Positions 26,044 through 34,936 of a DNA stretch of 64,000 nucleotides are shown piece after piece. Each line of letters begins with the position of its first letter. Position 1 is the stretch's first letter. Position numbers and translations under genes: made by a program. The stretch is from JAHJQZ01 sp963676075 (GTDB lineage: Bacteria > Pseudomonadota > Alphaproteobacteria > Rhizobiales > Devosiaceae). Under the pieces are notes generated by a model. It was not told the DNA's origin. It was given only the letters and a program-made list of their open reading frames with translations, and made no database searches. Where the stretch lies: contig CAXXNZ010000031.1 in the NCBI GenBank assembly GCA_963676075.2, positions 1-64,000 on the forward strand, written 5' to 3'.

Positions 26044-26904
26044 GTGAGCGCGTTCGACTATGACGAAACCGGCAAGATTGTATTGGATGATGTCTATAAT
26101 CAGCCAACACCAATTCAATATTATACGGAACTGTCGAGACTGGACTACTGCATTCCCGAACGCGCCCAGCCACTGTTCGAGCAGGTGATCGCTGCCCGCC
26201 GCGCCGAGCATGACGAAGATGAAGTGAAAATCATCGATGTCGGGTGCTCCTATGGCGTCAATGCCGCGCTGATCAAGCATGAGCAGTCGATGACCGGGCT
26301 TGCCAGCCATTATCGCGAGGCCGTCGAGCAGGGGCTGGAGCGCGAAGACCTGATTGCCACCGATCGTGAATTCTATGCCGAGCCGGACAACCAGACCGTC
26401 ATTGTCGGCGTCGATGCATCCCGCAATGCCATCGATTATGCGGTCGAAGCCGGCATTCTCGATGATGGCATTGCCGCCGATTTCGAGAGATCCGCGCCGA
26501 ATGCGCGACAATCGAGATTGCTCGACGGCGCCGATCTCATCATCTCGACCGGGTGTTATGGTTATATTTCAGAGAGAACGCTCGATCATCTGCTCGATGC
26601 CGCCAATGGCAGCAAGCCGTGGATGGCCCATTTCGTCTTGAGGATGTTCGACTATGACGCCGCGGCGGAGAGTCTGGCCGAGCGCGGTTATGTTACCCGC
26701 CAGATCGGGCTGCCGGTGCGCCAGCGCCGCTTTGCCGACGATGCCGAACGCGCCCATGTGCTCGACAATCTGGCCGAGCGCGGCATCGACCCCGAAGGCC
26801 GCGAGGCTGACGGATGGTACTATGCCCAGTTGCATCTCAGTTGCCCGGAGCAATCGGCCGGTCCGCTGTTCGAACGTTGGGACAGCGTGACGCCAGCGGT
26901 GTGA
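26044..26904 (+). CDS. SAM-dependent methyltransferase-like protein
   Basis: 286 residues from GTG 26044, chosen because GGAGGAGACGAATT precedes it; upstream in-frame codons lack a ribosome site. A SAM motif I-like segment VKIIDVGCSYGVNAALI lies near residue 62, with later VGVDASRNAIDYA (motif II/III) and ADLIISTGCYGYIS. The C-terminal part (VRQRRFADDAERAHVLDNL) is unfamiliar. A class I methyltransferase of unknown substrate is most likely. Stands alone between mscS and the DUF2157 gene. Confidence 0.72.
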   Translation: MSAFDYDETGKIVLDDVYNQPTPIQYYTELSRLDYCIPERAQPLFEQVIAARRAEHDEDEVKIIDVGCSYGVNAALIKHEQSMTGLASHYREAVEQGLEREDLIATDREFYAEPDNQTVIVGVDASRNAIDYAVEAGILDDGIAADFERSAPNARQSRLLDGADLIISTGCYGYISERTLDHLLDAANGSKPWMAHFVLRMFDYDAAAESLAERGYVTRQIGLPVRQRRFADDAERAHVLDNLAERGIDPEGREADGWYYAQLHLSCPEQSAGPLFERWDSVTPAV

Positions 26905-26937
26905 ACCGGCGGTACGCGACCGCCGGCGGGAAGATTG

Positions 26938-27960
26938 TCAGGCCGCCAGTCTGAGGCGCTGCCAGCGGTCGAAACGGGCGAGGCCAAACCCGAAACCGAC
27001 AAGGCTCAATCCGATCAGCACCAGCGAACCCGGGGCGTCGAGCAGGGTTTCGTACATCTGCGTGTAGAAGTGGATGGCCAGGAAGACGATCGCCGTGTTG
27101 GCGATGAAACGGCGCTGCGTCCTGAGGCCGACCACGATGCACACGGCGAGGAAAACCAGCCAGGCGATCGAGAAGACGGTCTCGGGGATGAACAGGGCGT
27201 GCTGGCGCCAGGCGGTCAGGGCCTCGTAATCCGTTTCGGACGCCTCGGCCCAGATCTCGCCGACATGATCGCCCCACAGTGAGCCGATCCAGAATGCGAA
27301 ATTGGTGAGAAAGAAACTGACCCGCGCCATGATCAGCGCCGTCAACTGATAGGCGTCGGGCAGGCGATGGCGCAGGACGAACAAACCTGCCGCAAGCGAA
27401 CCGAAAATGACGATCGAGATCGTCGCTTCCTGAACGAACAGGGCATAGGACGCGTGCCAATAGGCGGTGCCGGTGCCGATGAGGTTGGCGAGCGCCACCG
27501 GCGCCAGCGCTGCAAGCACCCCGTTGCGGAAGACGACGGCGGTGGTGAGCGTTAGCGCGGCGATGAGCGGCGCGGTGAGGACCGGCCAGACGCCGCCAAG
27601 ATCCTCGAAACGCAGCGCTGCCCAGCCGGAAAGACCCAGCACCCCCATCAGCACCAGAGTCTGGCCGAGTAGGCCCCATTCGTCGCGCGCCCGGAACACC
27701 AGCATACCGCCGGCGCCGAGCCCTGCGAGCGCCAGAAACAGTCCGACCTCGAGCGGCGGTTCGAGGGCGAGAATGCCGGCAACGCTCATCAAGGCGCCGA
27801 AGATCAAAAGGATATTGGCGATGACGTGCTGCGTACGGTTGGGCACGGCGAGGCCGATCAGCCGGTCGGCTTCTTCGGGAGTCAATTGCCCGTCGGCGAC
27901 AAGGCGCGGCAGGTCGAGCGTGATGCGCGCGGGCGGTTTGCCGGTCAGGGGATTGGTCAT
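26938..27960 (-). CDS. DUF2157-type multi-helix membrane protein
   Basis: 340 residues from ATG 27960, with a strong GAGGAGCG site. A short cytoplasmic N-terminus with QLTPEEADRLIGLAVPNRTQ, then about ten helices, matches the DUF2157 membrane-protein pattern. Function unknown. It diverges from a TetR gene, and the 200-base divergent region holds three operator-like palindromes, so this is the likely repressed target. Confidence 0.78.
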   Translation of the reverse strand: MTNPLTGKPPARITLDLPRLVADGQLTPEEADRLIGLAVPNRTQHVIANILLIFGALMSVAGILALEPPLEVGLFLALAGLGAGGMLVFRARDEWGLLGQTLVLMGVLGLSGWAALRFEDLGGVWPVLTAPLIAALTLTTAVVFRNGVLAALAPVALANLIGTGTAYWHASYALFVQEATISIVIFGSLAAGLFVLRHRLPDAYQLTALIMARVSFFLTNFAFWIGSLWGDHVGEIWAEASETDYEALTAWRQHALFIPETVFSIAWLVFLAVCIVVGLRTQRRFIANTAIVFLAIHFYTQMYETLLDAPGSLVLIGLSLVGFGFGLARFDRWQRLRLAA

Positions 27961-27981
27961 GAGAGCGCTCCTCGAGCGAAA

Positions 27982-28052
27982 TTGAACGTCGTTCACAAAT
28001 GCAGCATAGTCGGATTTGAACGACGTTCAAGAAAATAATGAACAAGGTTCAT
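27982..28052. promoter_or_regulatory. Three 15-bp operators with GAAC-N-GTTC symmetry
   Basis: TTGAACGTCGTTCAC (27982-27996, one mismatch), TTGAACGACGTTCAA (28016-28030, perfect) and ATGAACAAGGTTCAT (28038-28052, perfect arms). Centres are 34 and 22 bases apart. Placed between the DUF2157 gene and the TetR gene, they are the probable TetR binding sites controlling both directions. Confidence 0.82.
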
Positions 28053-28157
28053 CTTTTCTTTGACAGGCAGGCGAAAACGGACCAAGGCTTGGCCATCGCA
28101 TTTGCCGAACGCTGAAGGATGCTGCACGCCGATGCGTGTGGGGCCGGGGAGACGGAC

Positions 28158-28805
28158 GTGACGCTCGCACATTCCGAAGTCAGGGAGAAGCTGGTCGCGG
28201 CGGCGCTCGACCTGATGGCCGCGGACGGCGTCGAAGCGGTCAAGGCGCGCAAGCTTGCCGAAATGACCGGCGTTTCGGTCGGTTCCATCTACAACCTTTT
28301 CGGCAATGTCGACGGTGTCATCGAACATGCCTGCGGCCAGCTGTTCGAAAAGCTCGCCGCGCTCGGTGAGGCGCGCAAGGCCGGGATCGGCGCCGACTTT
28401 GCCGCCAAGCTGGCGCGCGGCGAGGTGACGGACAGTCCCCGGAACCGATTGCGCCACGCGCTGCTGGCGCTGGCCGCGCTCTATATTGAGTTCGTCACCG
28501 ACAACGAAAAGAGCTGGGCCGGTCTTCTCGCCTTCAACCGGGCACGTCCTGTCGGAGATGCCGCCGACTGGTATCTCGATCGACAATCCTCACTGATCGA
28601 GCTGCTCGGCACACTGCTGCACGACGCGCCGGGCATGCAGGATGAACGCAGGCGTCAGGCAACGGCCTGGGCGCTGTGGTCCGCCGTCCATGGCATTGTC
28701 ACGCTGAGTTATGTCGGGCAGGCGCGCCCGGAAACACTGGCGCGCACCAATGACCAGATCGAGACGCTGGTAACGCTGCTGGTCGACGGCATATTCGCCG
28801 GATAG
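28158..28805 (+). CDS. TetR-family repressor with WHG-type C-terminal domain
   Basis: 215 residues from GTG 28158 (MTLAHSEVREKLVAAALDL), preceded by GGGGAGACGGAC; ATG 28119 is a longer alternative with no well-placed site. HTH: GVEAVKARKLAEMTGVSVGS then IYNLFGNVDGVIEHA. The C-terminal end ATAWALWSAVHGIVTLSYVG is the WHG motif of this subgroup. Controls itself and the divergent membrane protein through the three palindromes at 27982-28052. Inducer unknown. Confidence 0.88.
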   Translation: MTLAHSEVREKLVAAALDLMAADGVEAVKARKLAEMTGVSVGSIYNLFGNVDGVIEHACGQLFEKLAALGEARKAGIGADFAAKLARGEVTDSPRNRLRHALLALAALYIEFVTDNEKSWAGLLAFNRARPVGDAADWYLDRQSSLIELLGTLLHDAPGMQDERRRQATAWALWSAVHGIVTLSYVGQARPETLARTNDQIETLVTLLVDGIFAG

Positions 28806-28895
28806 AGCCATGGCGGGGTAAAGCACGGAACGGCGAATTGCATCCGCGCGCCGGGGACCCTAAACTGCCGGCAAATCAGACTTCAGGAGACTTCG

Positions 28896-29183
28896 ATGTC
28901 CTTTCTCAAGAAGCTTTTCGGCGGCGGCAATGGCGGCGAGCCGGGGGCGCCGCGCGTGCTCGATTCCGGGGAGTACAAGGACTACGCCATCCGCGCCATC
29001 GAGATGAAGGCCGGCAGCGAGTTCCAGCTTTGCGGCGAGATCGAAAAGGAGATCGGCGGCGAGACCAAGGTTCACCAGTTCATCCGCGCCGACCGGCTGT
29101 CGAGCGCCGATCAGGCGGCCGAATCCGCCCTCGCCAAGGCCCGCCAGATCATCGACGAACAGGGCGACCGGCTGTTCTCCTGA
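28896..29183 (+). CDS. HlyU-family protein
   Basis: 95 residues, ATG 28896 after CAGGAGACTTCG. Pattern MSFLKKLFGGG...GEYKDYAIRAIEMKAGSEFQ, then GGETKVHQFIRADRLSSADQ and a final KARQIIDEQGDRLFS, fits the HlyU domain (named for a Vibrio haemolysin activator). Alphaproteobacterial members are short, common and of uncharted role; no toxin gene is nearby. Single gene. Confidence 0.83.
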   Translation: MSFLKKLFGGGNGGEPGAPRVLDSGEYKDYAIRAIEMKAGSEFQLCGEIEKEIGGETKVHQFIRADRLSSADQAAESALAKARQIIDEQGDRLFS

Positions 29184-29269
29184 CGCCGGATCCTTGCACA
29201 AGCTTTTGCCAATAGGCGCAACGGGGCAGGGTGCCCCGGGGCGTGTTTCGTGCTGCCTAGATCGTTTTG

Positions 29270-29336
29270 TCGCATTTTCGAGGCTTCGACAGGCTCAGCC
29301 GCAAAACCGATTCCCACTTTTGCTGAAAATGCTCTA
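29270..29336. repeat. Palindromic intergenic repeat, family 1, copy B
   Basis: Same core as the copy at 12596, but with an inserted GCTTCGACAGGCTCAGC motif in the middle. The right end provides the TAG stop (29334-29336) of the DUF2798 gene. Confidence 0.82.
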
Positions 29337-29600
29337 TTTCGCCCGCGGCAGTTCGACCAACGCGCCGACGATGCGCCGGACCAGCGGCAGCGAAACCAGC
29401 ATGGTCGGAAAGGCGACGATCCAGCTGAGGATCCAGGCGGCCATCCAGCCACCGAACACCCCATCGGCCAAGCCCAGCGCCCTGAAGGTCGAAATGCCAG
29501 ACACGACCAGTGTCATGATGCCGGTCAGCACCAGTGGTTGCACCCAGGTGATGTGGTTGGACGAAAGCTTACGCAGACGCCAGACATTTTCTTGAGACAT
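29334..29600 (-). CDS. DUF2798 two-helix membrane protein
   Basis: 88 residues from ATG 29600 with GAGAGGG upstream. Two hydrophobic helices, WVQPLVLTGIMTLVVSGIST and GWMAAWILSWIVAFPTMLV, joined by a short loop, and a C-terminal LVRRIVGALVELPRAK: the layout of DUF2798. Function unknown. Its last codons run into the palindromic repeat that provides its TAG. Confidence 0.78.
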   Translation of the reverse strand: MSQENVWRLRKLSSNHITWVQPLVLTGIMTLVVSGISTFRALGLADGVFGGWMAAWILSWIVAFPTMLVSLPLVRRIVGALVELPRAK

Positions 29601-29828
29601 GCGAGCCCTCTCGATAACCAAAACCAGACGGCACCGCCGCGCCGTCTTTCCCGCGATGGTGTGAGCGGCTCGGACGCGCGTCAAGCCGCGCGGCCGGTCT
29701 TGCGGCGCCAAGTCGCGCATTGTGCCGCGTACGCCTGAAACCTGCCATGGCGACGGCATGACGGCTTGCGCGGAACCGGGCTTTCCGAGATCATGCGCCC
29801 GACAAACACTCATGTTCGGGAGATATAA

Positions 29829-30731
29829 ATGGCCAGTGCGGCGGCACATGCCTTCATGGCTGAGTTGAGGGCAAACAAGAAGCCGGAGCGGCCGCTGGCG
29901 GTTGAACGGGCCGAATGGGAGCAGGAGGCCGCTGCCACGTCGCTGCCCGAGGGCACCAAGCTGGCCACGGCGGACATGGGCGGTGTGCCGGCGGAATGGG
30001 TCACCTGCGGACCGGTTGCCGATGCCGGGGCCGTGCTGCTGCTTCACGGTGGCGGCTATCGCGCCGGATCGATCATCACTCATCGCGGCTTCGCCGCACG
30101 GCTGTCGCAGCGCTTTGGGCTGCGCGTCTGTCTGCCCGACTACCGACTCGCGCCTGAACATCCCTATCCGGCGGCGCTCGAAGATGCACTGGCGGCTTTT
30201 GCCGGCATGCAGGCGGACGGCGTTCAGGCCTCTCAGATCGTGGTCGTCGGCGACAGTGCCGGCGGCGGCCTTGCCATCGCGCTGATGCTGGCGCTGAAAG
30301 AGCGCAAGCTGGCCCAGCCGGCCGGGACCATCGCCATGTCGCCCTGGACCGATCTCGAATGCCTCGGGCCGAGCTATATGAACAACCTCGAAACCGACCC
30401 GAACATGTCGCGCGACGGGCTGATCTCGGCCGGTCACGAGTATCGCGGCACGCTGCCGGCCAACGATCCGCGTGTGTCCCCGATCAATGCCGATCTCTCC
30501 GGACTGCCGCCGACACTGGTGCAGGCGGGTGGTGGCGAGATCATGCTGTCCGATTCCACCATCTTCACCGAGCATGCCGCCCGCGCCGGCTCGCCGGTCC
30601 GCATCGAGATCGCCCCCGACCTCTGGCACGTCTTCCAGTCCGGCCCGGACGAAATCCCCGAAGTCGACGCGGCGATGAAGAGCTGCGCCGCGTTTGTTGA
30701 ACGCGCCCTCAAAGGTGCGCCCAAGCCATGA
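29829..30731 (+). CDS. Alpha/beta hydrolase (hormone-sensitive-lipase type esterase)
   Basis: 300 residues, ATG 29829. Oxyanion motif HGGGY near residue 74, nucleophile motif GDSAGGG near 139, a later acid region around GGGEIMLSDS, and His in DLWHVF near the end complete the Ser-Asp-His triad of HSL/family IV esterases. Likely hydrolyses short acyl esters in the cytoplasm. It starts a four-gene operon: its stop overlaps the ATG of the YjbQ gene. Confidence 0.9.
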   Translation: MASAAAHAFMAELRANKKPERPLAVERAEWEQEAAATSLPEGTKLATADMGGVPAEWVTCGPVADAGAVLLLHGGGYRAGSIITHRGFAARLSQRFGLRVCLPDYRLAPEHPYPAALEDALAAFAGMQADGVQASQIVVVGDSAGGGLAIALMLALKERKLAQPAGTIAMSPWTDLECLGPSYMNNLETDPNMSRDGLISAGHEYRGTLPANDPRVSPINADLSGLPPTLVQAGGGEIMLSDSTIFTEHAARAGSPVRIEIAPDLWHVFQSGPDEIPEVDAAMKSCAAFVERALKGAPKP

Positions 30732-31150
30732 GCGGCGTCGCTCAGTCCCAGATCGAGGTGGCAACGCGCGGGGCCGGACTTTACGAGTTCACCCGCGCTG
30801 CCGGCGCCTTCGTCGGTGGCGCCGGCATCAGGACAGGGCTGTTGACGGTGTTCTGCCGTCACACATCGTGTTCGCTCATCATCCAGGAAAATGCCGATCC
30901 GGACGTGCAAACCGATCTCGAGACGTTCTTTAGGCGGCTGGTGCCCGAAGGCATGGACTGGATCACCCACACCACCGAAGGGCCGGACGACATGCCGGCC
31001 CACATCCGGGCGGCGCTGACCCAGACCGCGCTCAATGTGCCGGTCGGCGACGGACGCCCGCTGCTCGGCACCTGGCAGGGCCTTTATCTGTTCGAACACC
31101 GGCGCATCCCGCATATGCGGCGGTTGATCCTTCATCTGCAGGGGGAGTGA
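30728..31150 (+). CDS. YjbQ/UPF0047 family protein
   Basis: 140 residues; the ATG overlaps the hydrolase stop. Conserved HTSCSLIIQENADPDVQ and ITHTTEGPDDMPAHIRAAL, with a late PLLGTWQGLYLFEHR, identify YjbQ/UPF0047. Members have weak thiamine-phosphate-synthase activity in vitro; the physiological role is uncertain. Same operon as the esterase, ankyrin lipoprotein and TauE exporter. Confidence 0.92.
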   Translation: MSGVAQSQIEVATRGAGLYEFTRAAGAFVGGAGIRTGLLTVFCRHTSCSLIIQENADPDVQTDLETFFRRLVPEGMDWITHTTEGPDDMPAHIRAALTQTALNVPVGDGRPLLGTWQGLYLFEHRRIPHMRRLILHLQGE

Positions 31151-31153
31151 GCC

Positions 31154-31627
31154 ATGCGGAGGGGCCTTGTTCGGACGGTGGCGGTGATCCTGGCGCTTTC
31201 GCTCTCCGCCTGCCTGCCGCGCGCCGTACCCAACGACCCCATCGTCTCCTCGGTGCGCAACAATGATGTCGCAGCCCTCGACGCCTTCATCGCCAATGGC
31301 GGTGACGTCAACCTGACCGACCGCGAAGGCAAGCCGCTGATCTATCTCGCCGCCGGTCCGCAGGGTGGCACCGAAGTCATGGCCCGCCTGATCGAGGCCG
31401 GGGCAAAGATCAACGCTACCAGTGCCTCAGGCCGCACGCCGCTGGAGAACGCCGTCGGCTGGTGCGACGTCGAGATGGTGCAATTGCTGCTCTATGCCGG
31501 CGCCGATTTCACCGCACTCGAAAACGGCAATGTGAATGAGGTCGCCTGCAAGGCGCCGGCGGATCGGCGCGCCACCGTCATCCTGATGATCGAACAGGCC
31601 ATTGCCGAGAAAGAGGATGCGCAGTGA
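31154..31627 (+). CDS. Ankyrin-repeat lipoprotein
   Basis: 157 residues. A lipoprotein signal with lipobox LSAC (Cys 19-20 region) is followed by about three ankyrin repeats: NDVAALDAFIANGGDVNLTD, GTEVMARLIEAGAKINATSA and CDVEMVQLLLYAGADFTALE. Probably anchored in a membrane facing the periplasm and binding a protein partner. The stop overlaps the GTG of the next gene. Confidence 0.87.
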   Translation: MRRGLVRTVAVILALSLSACLPRAVPNDPIVSSVRNNDVAALDAFIANGGDVNLTDREGKPLIYLAAGPQGGTEVMARLIEAGAKINATSASGRTPLENAVGWCDVEMVQLLLYAGADFTALENGNVNEVACKAPADRRATVILMIEQAIAEKEDAQ

Positions 31628-32442
31628 GCCTTGTCGACTATCTGCCGCTGATCCTCGGTTTTCTCGCTGCGGGTGCGCTTGCCGGACTGACAGCGGGCCT
31701 GCTCGGGGTCGGCGGCGGTATCGTCATGGTGCCGGCCATGGCCTTCGCCTTCGAGGCGCTGGGCTATGACGCCGAAATCTATCAGCATGTCGCCGTCGGT
31801 ACGTCACTGGCGATCATCATCGCCACCGGCCTGTCGAGCGCCCGCGCCCATTACATGAGAGGCGCCGTGATGATGGACGTGGTCCGGCTCTGGTCCATTC
31901 CGATCATGGCGGCTGCGCTTGCCGGCGGGTTGATGGCCGGCCTCTATTCGGGAGACGTCTTGCGCGTCATTTTCGGTGCCGTTGCCCTGTTCGTGGCGCT
32001 CAACATCATTCTGCCCATCCAGCGCATGCTGATGGGCCATCTCAGCGGCTCCAGGCTCACCCACCGTATCGCCGCGGTGATTGTCGGTTACATCTCGGCG
32101 CTGATGGGGGTTGGCGGCGGCGCGCTCAGTGTGCCGACCCTGGCCGCTTTCGGACATCAGATGCACAAGGCCGTTGGCACTGGCGCAGCGATCGGGGTGA
32201 TGATCGCCGTGCCGGGCACGCTCGGCTTCGTCATTTCCGGCTGGGAGGAGGTCGGCCGGCCGCCGCTCTCGTTCGGCTTCGTCAACCTGCCGGCGCTGGT
32301 GCTGATTGGTGCCACTGCTGCGCTTTGCGCCCCGCTCGGCGCGACTCTGGCCCACAGGCTCGATCAGGTCTGGCTGAAGCGCGTCTTCGCCCTATACCTG
32401 ATCTTTGTCGGCGGCAGGATGCTTGTGCAGGCATTGAGCTGA
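31624..32442 (+). CDS. TauE/SafE-family anion exporter
   Basis: 272 residues from GTG 31624, overlapping the previous stop. Two symmetrical halves with LTAGLLGVGGGIVMVPAM and SALMGVGGGALSVPTL, and about eight helices, match TauE/SafE (sulfite, sulfoacetate or related anion export). Last gene of the esterase operon; the combination hints at an organic-acid or ester pathway, but the substrate cannot be read from sequence. Confidence 0.93.
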   Translation: MSLVDYLPLILGFLAAGALAGLTAGLLGVGGGIVMVPAMAFAFEALGYDAEIYQHVAVGTSLAIIIATGLSSARAHYMRGAVMMDVVRLWSIPIMAAALAGGLMAGLYSGDVLRVIFGAVALFVALNIILPIQRMLMGHLSGSRLTHRIAAVIVGYISALMGVGGGALSVPTLAAFGHQMHKAVGTGAAIGVMIAVPGTLGFVISGWEEVGRPPLSFGFVNLPALVLIGATAALCAPLGATLAHRLDQVWLKRVFALYLIFVGGRMLVQALS

Positions 32443-32559
32443 AGGCGGCAGTTGCCGTCGCACGTTCCGCAATTGATGACATTATGACGATGGATCTCGT
32501 TCACACCGCTGTCATGTTTCGCCATGCCCGCGCGCCGGTTTGTGCCCGGGGGTTTTCCA

Positions 32560-32588
32560 CCGTCACAAAACTGAATCCAAACCGACAA
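32560..32588 (+). promoter_or_regulatory. Pho-box-like site upstream of ugpB
   Basis: Three 7-base half-sites at 11-base steps: CCGTCAC, CTGAATC and CCGACAA, separated by AAAA and CAAA. The same spacing and near-identical bases occur before phoX (42745-42773). Fits the PhoB direct-repeat pattern (CTGTCAT, N4). Confidence 0.6.
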
Positions 32589-32651
32589 GAATGTGAAATG
32601 ACCCGGGAATAGGTGTCCCACGCCATACAACACGACAGGGACACCCTCACC

Positions 32652-33971
32652 ATGTTCAATCGCATTCTCGCGGCAGGCCTGATGCTCACCGCCTCCGTCA
32701 CCTCGGCTTTCGCCGCCACAGAAGTCACCTGGTGGCACGCCATGGGTGGCGAACTCGGCGCCAAGCTCGAGGAGATCGTTGCCGGCTACAACGCCAGCCA
32801 GAGCGCTTATCATGTCACGCCCGTCTACAAGGGCTCCTATGCCGAGACCATGACCGCTGCCATCGCCGCTTTCCGCGCTGGCGAGCAGCCCGATATCGTT
32901 CAGGTGTACGAAGTCGGCACCGGCACCATGATGGCTGCCAAGGGCGCCATCTACCCGGTCTACCAGCTGATGGCCGACACCAAGACCGAATTCGACCCGT
33001 CGGCCTTCCTGCCGGCTGTTGTCGGCTATTACACCGACACCGAAGGCCACATGCTGTCGATGCCGTTCAACTCCTCGACCCCGATCCTTTATTACAACAA
33101 GGACGTGTTCGAGAAGGCCGGTCTTGACCCGGAAATGGCGCCCAAGACCTGGGAAGACGTTGAAGCCTTCTCCGACAAGATCATGGAATCGGGCGCTGCC
33201 AAGTGCGGCTTCACCACGGGCTGGATCTCGTGGATCCAGCTCGAGAATTTCTCTGCCTGGCACAACCTGCCGATCGGCACGCTCGAAAACGGCTTCGGCG
33301 GTCTCGGCGCCGAACTGACCGTCAACGGTCCGGTTCAGGCCCGGCATTGGGACAACCTGAAGAAGTGGCAGGATGCCGGTGTCTTCTCTTACGGCGGACC
33401 TGCTGGCGGCGCCGACGCTCCGCCCAAGTTCTATGCGCAGGAATGCGCCATGTACATGAACTCGTCTGCCTCGCGCGCCGGCGTCATCGCCAACGCCAAG
33501 GACTTCGAAGTCGGCTACGGCATGCTGCCCTATTACGCCGATGTCGATGGTGCGCCGCAGAACTCGATCATCGGCGGCGCCACCCTCTGGGTGCTGCAAG
33601 GCAAGCCGGCTGAAGAGTACAAGGGCGTGGCGGACTTCTTCCACTATCTCTCGTCCGCCGAGGTCCAGGCCGACTGGCACCAGTTCTCCGGCTACCTGCC
33701 GATCACCAAGGCGGCCTATGAGCTTGGCCAGTCCCAGGGCTATTACGCAGCCAATCCGGGTTCGGACGTGGCGATCAAGCAGATCACCCTCAACGCCCCG
33801 ACCCCGAACTCGAAGGGCCTGCGTTTCGGCAATTACGTCCAGGTCCGCGACGTCATCGACGAAGAGTTCCAGAACCTGCTCAACGGTTCCAAGACCTCCC
33901 AGGAAGCGCTCGACACCCTGGTTGTCCGCGGCAACGATCTGATCCGCGATTTCCAGGCAGCCAATCAGTAA
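32652..33971 (+). CDS. ugpB: sn-Glycerol-3-phosphate ABC transporter, periplasmic binding protein
   Basis: 439 residues from ATG 32652. Signal peptide MFNRILAAGLMLTASVTSAF then AATEVTWWHAMGGELG, the UgpB start. Typical segments are QPDIVQVYEVGTGTMMAAKG, MPFNSSTPILYYNKDVFEKAG and SGYLPITKAAYEL. Binds glycerol-3-phosphate or its diesters in the periplasm for uptake as a phosphate source. First gene of ugpBAEC; a hairpin terminator after it would give more binding protein than permease. The Pho-box-like motif upstream suggests induction by phosphate starvation. Confidence 0.95.
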   Translation: MFNRILAAGLMLTASVTSAFAATEVTWWHAMGGELGAKLEEIVAGYNASQSAYHVTPVYKGSYAETMTAAIAAFRAGEQPDIVQVYEVGTGTMMAAKGAIYPVYQLMADTKTEFDPSAFLPAVVGYYTDTEGHMLSMPFNSSTPILYYNKDVFEKAGLDPEMAPKTWEDVEAFSDKIMESGAAKCGFTTGWISWIQLENFSAWHNLPIGTLENGFGGLGAELTVNGPVQARHWDNLKKWQDAGVFSYGGPAGGADAPPKFYAQECAMYMNSSASRAGVIANAKDFEVGYGMLPYYADVDGAPQNSIIGGATLWVLQGKPAEEYKGVADFFHYLSSAEVQADWHQFSGYLPITKAAYELGQSQGYYAANPGSDVAIKQITLNAPTPNSKGLRFGNYVQVRDVIDEEFQNLLNGSKTSQEALDTLVVRGNDLIRDFQAANQ

Positions 33972-33985
33972 GCACTCCTCCCCGG

Positions 33986-34014
33986 AAAGGCCCGCATCCC
34001 GTTTGCGGGCCTTT
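33986..34014 (+). terminator. Intercistronic terminator/attenuator between ugpB and ugpA
   Basis: AAAGGCCCGC and its exact complement form a 10-bp stem with a 9-base loop ending in CTTTT. It sits inside the operon, so read-through is expected. Confidence 0.82.
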
Positions 34015-34040
34015 TCAATCTCCCATCAGGTATCGCTCCA

Positions 34041-34925
34041 ATGCAAACCAAACGCACGGTGTTCGGCAGCCCGGTGCTGCCCTATCTGCTGGTTCTGCCG
34101 CAGGTCGCCATCACCGTGATCTTTTTCCTCTGGCCGGCCGGACAGGCCGTGCAGCAGAGCTTCATGCGCGAAGATCCATTCGGGCTGAAATCGACCTTCG
34201 TCTGGTTCGCCAATTACCAGAAGCTGTTCGCCGACCCGATGTATCTGCATTCGCTGCAGGTCACCGCCGTTTTCGCGATTTCGGTCACCGTCGTCTCCAT
34301 CGGCTCCGCTCTCGTGTTTGCCGTCGCCGCCGACCGCATGGTCAAGAGCGCCCAGGCCTATACGACCATGCTCGTCTGGCCTTACGCCGTCGCTCCGGCC
34401 GTGGCCGGCGTCATGTGGTGGTTCATGTTCAACCCCACCATCGGCATCATGAGCTATATCATGCGGGGGCTTGGCTATGACTGGGACCACTCTCTCAACC
34501 CCACCGACGCGATGATCCTGGTTGTCGTCGCCGCCAGCTGGAAGCAGATTTCCTACAATTTCCTGTTCTTTCTGGCAGGGCTGCAATCCATTCCGTCCTC
34601 GCTCAACGAGGCCGCGGCCATCGACAATGCCGGGCCGATGAAGCGCTTCTTCACAATCACGCTGCCGCTTCTGTCGCCAACGACCTTTTTCCTCGCCGTG
34701 GTCAACATCGTCTACGCCATGTTCGACACCTTCGCCGTCATCCATTCGACCACCCAGGGTGGCCCGTCGCAGGCGACCAACACCCTTGTCTACAAGGTGT
34801 TCCAGGACGGCTTTATCGGCTTGAAGATCGGCCCGTCCGCGGCCCAGTCCGTTGTTCTCATGATCATCGTCATTGCGCTGACCGTCGTCCAGTTCCGCTG
34901 GGTCGAGCGGCACGTCGAATACTAG
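34041..34925 (+). CDS. ugpA: Glycerol-3-phosphate ABC transporter permease
   Basis: 294 residues, ATG 34041, six helices. The inner-membrane permease loop (EAA motif) reads LNEAAAIDNAGPMKRFFTIT, contacting the ATPase. MQTKRTVFGSPVLPYLLVLPQ is the cytoplasmic start typical of UgpA. Forms the transmembrane channel with UgpE. The next gene begins 11 bases after its stop. Confidence 0.94.
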   Translation: MQTKRTVFGSPVLPYLLVLPQVAITVIFFLWPAGQAVQQSFMREDPFGLKSTFVWFANYQKLFADPMYLHSLQVTAVFAISVTVVSIGSALVFAVAADRMVKSAQAYTTMLVWPYAVAPAVAGVMWWFMFNPTIGIMSYIMRGLGYDWDHSLNPTDAMILVVVAASWKQISYNFLFFLAGLQSIPSSLNEAAAIDNAGPMKRFFTITLPLLSPTTFFLAVVNIVYAMFDTFAVIHSTTQGGPSQATNTLVYKVFQDGFIGLKIGPSAAQSVVLMIIVIALTVVQFRWVERHVEY

Positions 34926-34936
34926 GAAGCCACGAG

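Noticed and set aside
32498..32515. Second Pho-box-like pair (CGTTCAC-ACCG-CTGTCAT) before ugpB
   Set aside because: Only one half matches well; the site at 32560-32588 has three matching half-sites and a counterpart at phoX.
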